Shown here: positions 17,247 to 26,100 of the stretch, piece after piece
Layout of the letters: each line of letters begins with the position of its first letter
Position numbering within the stretch: position 1 is the first letter of the stretch
NCBI GenBank assembly: GCA_002309615.1
Contig: DBXT01000037.1
Coordinates: 111,713 to 175,712, forward strand
Source of the DNA: Bacteroidales bacterium UBA1205
GTDB lineage: Bacteria; Bacteroidota; Bacteroidia; Bacteroidales; WCHB1-69
Direction of reading: 5' to 3'
DNA length: 64,000 nt
Position numbers and translations under genes: made by a program
Notes under the pieces: generated by a model
Told to the model about the DNA's origin: nothing
What the model saw: the letters and a program-made list of their open reading frames with translations, nothing else
The model's database searches: none

Positions 17247-18278
17247 CTAATAGTAGATATCCGTATAGATGGGGAGATGGTCGGAAAATCCTCCGACATA
17301 TTTCATTCCCGAATAAGTTCTATATGGTTTCAAACCCATATTGGCTTCATCTACTTGCAATAAAAAATCTGCAGAGAAAATATGTCCGGCCCGCTCCGCC
17401 TTAAATCCGGAAACGGCGTGATACAAAGCTTGATTAACAACAAGATGATCCAATATACCCCATGAAGACTGATATTTATGCGTGCCGATGGTAGCGGACT
17501 TGAAATAAGGATGCAGCATATGTATTAAATCATCATTTTGTACCTCTTCCGGAGACTTTGCCCTGAGCACCTCAGCCACACTCTCATTGTAATGATAATC
17601 GTTAAAATCACCGCAACATATAATTTTAGCATCCGTCTGCTGCTGAAGTATGGAATCTATTTTTTGCCTCAACACCGATGCCGCATAATTACGTTTATCC
17701 ATGGTTTGAGCATAACCTCCGTATCGTGACGGCCAATGGTTGACAAATATATGCAAAGTGTCGGACAACTGCGGAACCACTATTTTCACATATAGTATAT
17801 CCCTTGTTTTAAAGGTGGTATCTTGAGGATACACCCATGTAATAGGCTCGGAATATATCACCGACACTTTCTCTTTTTGGTACAACAATGCCACGTCTAT
17901 CCCTCTGCTGTCAGGGGATTCATAATGTACTATAGCATACGACCGGTAAGTTAAAGGTGTTTTGCTAAGCAAATCTTTTAACACCTTCTCATTTTCCACC
18001 TCAGCTAAACAGATGATATCCGGAACACTCCAATCCCCCATAGCTATAAGGACTTTTGCAATGTTGTTCAACTTCAAACGATATCTGTACGGAGTCCAAT
18101 GATAAGAACCTTCCGGCGTGAAAACATCATCCCGCTTAAGACTATCGTTTTCACAATCAAACAGGTTCTCTACATTATAAAAACACAAACGCAGACTGTG
18201 TGCAAAAGATGTTTGTTCTGTCTGTGAATAAATGCTATTGTTTACAAATAGCAAAAACCATAATAATAATTTTTTCAT
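17247..18278 (-). CDS. secreted endonuclease/exonuclease/phosphatase (EEP) family protein
   Basis: The protein has 343 residues from the preferred start. Signal peptide MKKLLLWFLLFVNNSIYSQ. EEP-fold motifs: RLCFYNVENLFD, the metal-binding Glu in CLAEVEN, His in VNHWPSRYGG, GDFND, and the final SDHLPIYTDIYY. These enzymes cut phosphodiester or phosphomonoester bonds; the substrate is unknown. The frame is open to 18296, but a -7 box covers 18284-18291, so the first usable start is the ATG at 18278 and the mRNA would have almost no leader. There is no T9SS sorting domain, so periplasmic or secreted by signal peptide alone. Confidence 0.9.
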   Translation of the reverse strand: MKKLLLWFLLFVNNSIYSQTEQTSFAHSLRLCFYNVENLFDCENDSLKRDDVFTPEGSYHWTPYRYRLKLNNIAKVLIAMGDWSVPDIICLAEVENEKVLKDLLSKTPLTYRSYAIVHYESPDSRGIDVALLYQKEKVSVIYSEPITWVYPQDTTFKTRDILYVKIVVPQLSDTLHIFVNHWPSRYGGYAQTMDKRNYAASVLRQKIDSILQQQTDAKIICCGDFNDYHYNESVAEVLRAKSPEEVQNDDLIHMLHPYFKSATIGTHKYQSSWGILDHLVVNQALYHAVSGFKAERAGHIFSADFLLQVDEANMGLKPYRTYSGMKYVGGFSDHLPIYTDIYY

Positions 18279-18283
18279 ACTTG

Positions 18284-18291
18284 CAAAGATA
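18284..18291 (-). promoter_or_regulatory. -7 promoter box (TATCTTTG) abutting the EEP start codon
   Basis: CAAAGATA on the plus strand. Only 5 nt separate it from the ATG at 18278, implying a leaderless or nearly leaderless transcript. Confidence 0.65.
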
Positions 18292-18537
18292 TACAAATTT
18301 AATAGATTAGTATTATTTTTACCATTTTTTTATTATTCGTTTTTTTCTTTTCGTGCGTTTTCATTCTTCTTTTACCTTCACCAGAAATACCCATTAAAGA
18401 AAAAAATAAATTACAATATATTATATTTCAATACTATAACATCACTTGGAATAACAAAAATATTTCGGCTTGGGCAAATGTTTTTTTATACATGTATCTT
18501 CGCACAATAAAAAAAATTTTTTTGCGATATATATTAT

Positions 18538-19560
18538 ATGAGGAACACAAGAGGAAAATATATGATCATCATGCTGATGTCGGTGTTCATGCACACGCAA
18601 GCACAACATTTCAAAGCATACAAAAACACTGTCAGCAACGGATACAATTTTTGGATATCTACACCCCATGACTACGATTCCGCCCGAAACGACTATCCGC
18701 TGATATTATTCATACACGGCAACAGCCTTTGCGGTAGTGATTTAAACAGAGTGTTGCGATATGGTGTGTTGGATGCTATGGAAAAAGGACGAAAAATCAA
18801 TGCTCTTGTGTTAGCACCTCAGAATCCGGGCGGAGCGTGGCAAGCGACCAAGCTACACAACCTCATCTGCTGGGTACGTGAACATTATGCCTTTGACACC
18901 AACAGAATATATGTCATCGGTATGAGTCTGGGCGGCTACGGCACCTTGGATTTTGTAGGCACCCACCCCGAATACATTGCCGCCGCCATGGCCCTATGCG
19001 GAGGCAGTACCCTAAAGGACTATAGCAAACTATCACAAGTACCGCTGTGGATAATACACGGCACAGGAGACAAAGCGGTAAGCGTAACTCAATCCCAAAA
19101 AGTGGTAGACCAAATGAAAGCTCTCGGCGAGACGCCTCTACTGCGATTTGACAAATTAAACGGAGCCGGTCATTCCCATCTGGCACGGGTGTTTTATGTG
19201 AACGAAACCTACCAATGGCTGTTGGCACATTCCTTGGCAGACAGCATACGCAAGGTGGATACCACCGTAAAAATCACCATGAACACCTTGGCTGCCGCCT
19301 ATCAAAACATAGACCGCAATGCCAACCATATCACCATAGAATACGGTACAAACACCCTCTCCTCCGACAGCACACAAAACATCAACGACAGCATCACCGA
19401 TACCACTACCGACACCCCTTCCTGTCATTACGTAAAAAAAGGTGATACGCTCTCCGCTATCGCACGCAGATATCACACCACCGTCAGCCGGTTGTGCCAA
19501 ATCAACCATATCAATGAAAATGCTATACTGCAAATAGGACAAAAAATTAAATTAAAATAA
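18538..19560 (+). CDS. secreted alpha/beta hydrolase (esterase/depolymerase type) with C-terminal LysM
   Basis: The 340-residue protein has an N-terminal signal sequence (MIIMLMSVFMHTQAQ inside it; the ATG at 18562 is an alternative start). The hydrolase core resembles the PHB-depolymerase/feruloyl-esterase group: oxyanion stretch LILFIHGNSLCGSD, nucleophile elbow GMSLGGYG (about residues 129-136), Asp in HGTGDKAV and His in GAGHSHLA. A Thr/Asp-rich linker leads to a LysM domain in the last ~45 residues (YVKKGDTLSAIARRYHTTVS to IGQKIKLK), which binds peptidoglycan. The pairing suggests an enzyme held at the wall. A near-consensus -7 box TATCTTCG is at 18495-18502. Substrate unknown. Confidence 0.9.
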   Translation: MRNTRGKYMIIMLMSVFMHTQAQHFKAYKNTVSNGYNFWISTPHDYDSARNDYPLILFIHGNSLCGSDLNRVLRYGVLDAMEKGRKINALVLAPQNPGGAWQATKLHNLICWVREHYAFDTNRIYVIGMSLGGYGTLDFVGTHPEYIAAAMALCGGSTLKDYSKLSQVPLWIIHGTGDKAVSVTQSQKVVDQMKALGETPLLRFDKLNGAGHSHLARVFYVNETYQWLLAHSLADSIRKVDTTVKITMNTLAAAYQNIDRNANHITIEYGTNTLSSDSTQNINDSITDTTTDTPSCHYVKKGDTLSAIARRYHTTVSRLCQINHINENAILQIGQKIKLK

Positions 19561-19593
19561 TTTTTTGGTACCTATAGCAACCTATACGCATAA

Positions 19594-20040
19594 TGTAGAG
19601 ACGTTTCATGAAACGTCTCTACAGGTGGGCGTTTCGGGTGGGAATTTGTGTTAATTGGTATTTTTGTAGGGACGATGTGCACATCGTCCTTACATCCGAT
19701 TGGAAAAATATTGGGATTTGGTATGGGATTTTGTTGCAATGGGTTTAGATAATAATTTTTTGTGGTGAATATTTCCATATTTTTATAATTTTGGAATGGA
19801 TTTTATTTGTGGGGACGCGCCATGGCACGTCCCTACGGGGTGGAATTTTCGGTGGGGTTTATGATAATTGGCATTATTTTTTGCGGGGACGATGTGCACA
19901 TCGTCCTTACATGGTTATAATTTGTGACATGGATTTCATTGTAGGGACGTGCCATGGCGCGTCCCTACAGGTGGGGATTTCGGATGGGGATTTATGGTAA
20001 TTGGTATTTTTGTAGGGACGATGTGCACATCGTCCCTACA
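19594..20040. repeat. tandem array of six 30-bp palindromes, alternating centres
   Basis: The 547-nt gap 19561-20107 lies between convergent genes and has no supported gene. Palindromes start at 19594, 19665, 19808, 19882, 19940 and 20011. The first, third and fifth have a CATG centre (GACGTTTCATGAAACGTC, GCGCCATGGCACG, GTGCCATGGCGC). The second, fourth and sixth have a GTGCAC centre (GACGATGTGCACATCGTC). Each CATG element is followed after about 71-74 nt by a GTGCAC element, with a similar spacer (GGTGGGGATTTC...TTTATGGTAATTGGTATTTT type). The array is therefore three copies of a two-palindrome unit. Confidence 0.9.
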
Positions 20041-20053
20041 ATGGGAATAAAAA

Positions 20054-20082
20054 AAGACGTAGAAACAATGTTTCTACGTCTT
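20054..20082 (-). terminator. Rho-independent terminator of the 2747-residue protein gene
   Basis: AAGACGTAGAAAC (20054-20066) pairs with GTTTCTACGTCTT (20070-20082). On the minus strand a T tract follows (complement of 20048-20055). Confidence 0.85.
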
Positions 20083-20107
20083 ACCTTTATAATTTTTAAT
20101 CTAAAAT

Positions 20108-23100
20108 TTATTTTTTTATCAATCTGGCATTGGAAACCTGACCGTCTTCTGTGAATACCTTCACTGCATAGACGCCTCTTGCCAAGTTGCCGATGTGTAA
20201 GGTTGCTTGATTACCTTCTGCTTGTTCTTCTGCCACTTTGGCACCCATGATAGAATAGATTTCTATTCTTGTCATAGGGCTGTTGCTGCTGAAGATGTTC
20301 ACTTGGTCGTTTGCAGGAACAGGGTAGATACTGATTTCGGTAGTTGCCTTTTCGTTTTGACATTGGATGGCAATAGGAGCAAATATCTCATATTTGCCGT
20401 CTATGTCGGTTTGACGCAAACGATAGTAAGTCATGCCGCTGTTAATATTGTCTGACATAAAGCTGTATTCACTGCGTAAGGAGGTGGTGCCCGCACCTTG
20501 TATGCGTGCCACTTCTTCATAGTGTACTGCATCCGTGCTGCGTTCTATGGTGAAATATTCATTATCGGTCTCGCTGGCCGTTGCCCATTCAAATTGTACG
20601 GCATCTCCCACACAAGTAGCATGGAAATACAACAACTCTACAGGAAGGTTGGCATTGATATTGGCCATGATTAAGTCATGGTTGGTCGGGTCGTATTGCG
20701 CTCTCATTTCTGAGGTAATGTACGGCAATACTTCCGGATCTGCTCCGTTGGCGATTTTGAAATCTCTACCTGATTTGGTCAATTCATTATCCAATGCATA
20801 TTTTTGGCTTTCGTAAGCCGGAGCGGCTTTACGTATGCTTCCGAATACTTTTTGATTGTTTGGCAAGTAGGACCCAAATGCCGGAGCTTTAGGAGCAATA
20901 TCTTTATAACGTACTATCAAACGGCCGGAATAGCGAGTTATTGAATTTGCAACATTAACATCTGCCGGTGTTAAAGGATCTTTGTTAGGTATATCTACCG
21001 TATTATCAGAAATTTCTACCATAATGTCAGTGATTCTACTTTCATCATTCAAAGTAGTTACCGCATCCATCCAGTGATCATCTGCCAAATAAACTTGGTC
21101 TTCAATAGTAATGGTATCCTCGCTACCCAAGTTCAAAATACCTCCTTGGTAAATACCGGTTACTGTTCCTTCAGATTTGTTGTCCTTTATAGTAACACCA
21201 TCCACTGTTAAAGTACCATAGTTGGAAATAGCACCGGCATAATATATATCCATATTATTAGTATCATCAGAAGTAACTGCCGTGGTGCAAGTATTGTTAT
21301 TGTTTACCAATGAAGAATTGTCTATGCTTACCGTTGCTCCTTCTGCTATGCATATCAACGGGAAATCTGAAGTAACAGGATTACCTCCATTAGGATATAG
21401 CGAAGAATATCCATCTTCATACGGGTCGGAGGTTCTTCCACTCATAGGATTGTAATCTGCATTGTTATCCAAATCTTTACCACCACTGATACATACATTA
21501 TGCATATTAAATTCAGCACCTTCAGGAACATTTACTATTCGACCTGTGTACATACCATTGAAGAATCCATTTGCTACTGAATTGGTATCACCATTTTCTT
21601 TATTATGGCTGCCCGGATAACGATATACTTTCACTTGACCTTTCTCTGCAAATCTGTTTGCATCCCAAGTAAGCGTTCTGTTGTTTTTAGCTTCTACACC
21701 ATTTACTACAAAGATAGGATCGTTAATAGTATAACCGCTTGAATTTAATACACCGTTCAAAGTCTTCTTGGCTTGGTCAGGAAACATACCGCTGTTACCA
21801 TCCTTACCGGCAACACCATCCAAATAGTAGAATTTAGTAGCACCTGTTACATACACGTGAACGATAATATCAAATGTATTAGCTCCACCTGTTATAGGAG
21901 AAGCGTTCATTTTTATTTTTAAATCTCCCAAATATTTTTGACCTGCAGTAAATAAAGGTGCCAAATCTCTCGGATCGTATTTCAATTCAAATTTAATGGT
22001 GGTAAATTTTCTACCATCGGCAGCACCTAAAACTTCACCACCTTGTATGGAGTAAAAGTCAAAGTCTTTTGCTTGGTTAGGTGCATCAGGATGACCCATG
22101 TGACCTGTCCAACCTTGGGATTTATCATCGTTGGCTGAAGCTCTGACATACATTGCTAAATTGGCTTCACCTTCAGTATTATTGGAAACATTACCCCAAT
22201 CCACTATATTTATACGTGCGTCGAAATCTTCGGAAATTTCTTTACTATTCATTGTAAACACAGCATTGAACACATTGGCATTTTCACCTGTTCTGTCCAA
22301 AGTGAAAGTAGGCAAAGTGAGTTGAGCGGTATAGGTGTCAACATTATCACCTACTACGGAAGCATATACATAAGTTTCCACATTTTGTCCGAACTTGGTC
22401 ATAGTGGTAACGCTTAAATTGAGATAGATTCTTTGTTTGATGGTACGAGTGATTTCATGAGTAACTTCATCTTCAATTTCCTCTACTTCGTCTATCGTCA
22501 TTCTTGCTTCTGACCACAATTCATTTTGGCTCAAACGGTCACTATAGGTTACCAAGAATTCCAATTCCGGCAAATTTGTTTGGTCAGAAGTTTTTACCAA
22601 AGCCAATGGATTAGCATAGGCCATGAAATGACTTGCATAAGAATCATCGGACAAGATTCTTGGATCTGAACCAGTCAAATTACCTTTGAGTGTCATCAAG
22701 AAGCCGAAAGTGGAATTAGGATTGGCGTAATATTCACTTTTATCAGGAGTGGCACTAGTCGGAAAATAATCATTTTCGCCAAGGTTTGTTCCTTCAGGGT
22801 CTGCATCGTAATACTGCCAATCGTCTCCCGCTTCAGGATTGGTCGTAGATTGTGCCGATGTTGCGGTATAAGGTGCAGGATTGCAGTCTTTACCGTCTGC
22901 ACCCCATGTTAAACCGGTAATATAATATTTAGTACCTATTGAAGGTGGCAATTGAACACTACCGGTTGTGGTAAGGAATTTTTCAGAAGTGGCACTTGCC
23001 TGATCCGATGCTTTTACCACAAATACTATCTCACGTGTGCTTACAGGGAATGTTTCAGGTTCGTAACGCCAGAAACGATAATCGGTTCCGTCATCTGCAT

Positions 23101-26100
23101 CTGTAGTACGGTTGGCTCCGGGTGTAGAGGTTCTATTGGTATATGCCATTTGAACTCCGGTTGCCGGTGTCGGATCGTCTTCCAAAGTATTTATAGGAGA
23201 TGCAGGTGAACTATTGTTATTATTGTTATTTACATTGTTTCCGTTTTCGTCATAAATATTTTTGGCTGATTCAAAATCTACAAAACCACCATCCTCTATA
23301 AATACATTCCATTGTGTATTTGCTTTTTCCACATCACTTTCACCATTGTTAGGGATCAATTTGGGACGGGCAAAGATATAACCTTCATTATTGATACCGG
23401 CATCGTCACCGGGTTCACGCATATAGAAGTAACCTTCCAATTCACCATAAACGGTGGTTTTGTCTGCATTATCATAACGTACCATAAGGTAACCGCCGTT
23501 GTTAATAACGATACCATTGGTAGCGGCATTATAATCTGTTTCATCATAGGTCGGGGCATCCGCATATACACCATCGGTATTCGTACAAGTGGAACTGCTC
23601 AATTTTTTAACCATGGTCAAAGGTTTGGACAAAGCCATATTGGTAGTGTTGGTAGCATAGACAGTACCTATATTGCATATACCGAATTCTTCGGTAGGAT
23701 CCAAACTCTTGATATTTCCTTGTCCCAAGAAATCAATGCTGGAATGATCCAATACCAATTCTGTTGCCTGTTGGATAGATTTAAGACTGCGGGTCATGGA
23801 AGGATAAGTCATTTTTCCGTATTCACGGATAATGATATTATTTTCTTCCTCTCCTGCTGCACAAGAAGTACCGCTGCCGAATACCGAACCGCCTATGATC
23901 ATATAATTGCCGGTTTTGCCGTGCTCCATATTATAGCCTGTACCGTCTATATAGATATTGGAAATACCACCGGTATTACCTGTTTTTATAATGGTAGGAT
24001 CTCCGAATGTTCCTTCAAAACTACCCCAGTTGGCACCGGCATACACGTTGTTTTCTATCCATATAGGAGTTTCGGTGCTAGGATCTGACATTTTGTTTGT
24101 ATTCAAACCATGGTTAGGAGCATTTTCTATGGCGTTTTTACCTATATATACAAAGCAGCTTCCTTCCATATTGCCGAAATATCCCGAACCGAAAACATGG
24201 GTTTTCACACGTCCGCCGGAAATATTGACAAAGGAATATTCTTTGTCCAAACAAGTATAACTACCGCCATATAATGCTGTGGCAGATCCGCCTGTCATAT
24301 TTAGGGTTTTGATATGGTCAACCAAGGTTTCTGTTGCCTTATTACCTTCTGCACCTGCAAACACATTGTTAGCTTCACCGCCTGAAATGTTTACTAAAGT
24401 TTTATATACTTTAGCCAAAGAACCGCCACCGTAAACGGCGTTGGTAATTTTACCATTTTTTATGTTTACAACAGGACCTGCCGTATTGGTATAGTCAGCT
24501 TCGTTACCACCACCATATACATCTATCGCTTCTCCGCCATTGAAGTTAACGGTTACCATTCCTTGCGGTGCTCCGTTTTGATTGTTACAACCGAACACTT
24601 TGTTTAGATTTCCACCATTGACTGTTACGGTAACTGTTCCGACATTTGCGGCAATGGCATTATTACCTGTTCCTTTTTTACCTAATCCACCACCATATAC
24701 ATTACCTTTAATAGTTCCTGCATTGATGGTTACGTCTGTTGTATTGCTTGAACCGGCAGAATTGACAGTACCTAACGCAGAACCGCCATAAACGTCTCCT
24801 GATATGGTTGCGGTTCCGGATGTTTCGCCGGTTTCTTCATTTATGCTACCGATATTTACTTTTACATTCTGCGTTACTATTGTAGGTTGACCTAAACCGC
24901 CACCAAAAACAGAGTCCATTTTTCCTCCGGTGATTTCCATGGTAACATTACCCACGCTACCTGTACTATTGGAACCACCATAAACGCTACCTTTTACTTC
25001 ACCACCTTTCATGGTAACATTAGAAGAAGGGATAGCTAAAGCATTACCATATGCACCGCCGAAGACACTTCCTTCGACCGTGCCACCAAGGATATAGACA
25101 TTGGATTTATGTGCGATGTAGCCAATGTTACCACCACCATACACATTACCAGATGCCTCACTTTCTTTTCTCAAGATCTGAGCATTGTCTGCAATGACCA
25201 CATAAGAACTATCCATACTGGCTGCTTGGTTGGTATTACCACGGCCTGCGCCAAATACTTGACCACCATACGTACCATTTCTTCTAATAGCATTGGGACC
25301 ACCAACCTTAGCATTGCCACCAACATAAATGTATGCCCCACCTCTTGTGCGTGAGTCACCACTAGTGGTATTCGTACCATTAGCACCACCTGCAATCCAA
25401 CTCAAAACTTGACCTCCCGTCATAACAATGCGTTTACTGCCCCACGCACTGGTATTGGCAGCACCTCCGAAAACACATCCGTTAATTACAGCATCCTTTT
25501 TGATTCTTAGGTTAAAGGCTATTTTATTTGCATCAGTTCCTGGAGTAGTGGCATTGGGATTATTATTTTGACCATCTGCTCTCGTACCTCTACCGCCATT
25601 GATGTTGCCCAAAGCTCCACCTTCGATGGTCACATAACGCACACCTGGATAATGGTCGTTATTACTACTACTGCCAAAGTTAGCACCACAATACATAGAA
25701 TGCGTGTAAGTAAAGTCTGTTTTGTCTCCTGTATTTGTCCAATAGTTCTTTTGGTACTCACCACTCTTAACCACTAAATCAAAAACTTTCTCATCCTTAT
25801 TGGATTGATTTGAGAAAGAGACGTCTCTGGTAAAGAATAAATTATTCTCTCTTGAAACAGACAATAAAGAATTGTCTTTCTTAGCTCTATCATAATCAGA
25901 GCCCATGATGGCTTTTACCTGGACCCTTCCAGATACAGAGCAACTGATTTCAGCTACGTAAGCTAACAGATCATATCGTCCACTCTCAACACGCATGGTA
26001 TAGTTTAAAGCACCAGTGACATTTCCGCTGATACCTTGCACGTGAGCCGCATTACGCGACGCATTTATACCACGGCCAAAACAAAGGTAATGGTTATTGG

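Noticed and set aside
19594..20040. CRISPR array
   Set aside because: The repeated units are palindromes with two alternating centres, spacers are similar to each other and of uneven length, and no cas gene is in the window.
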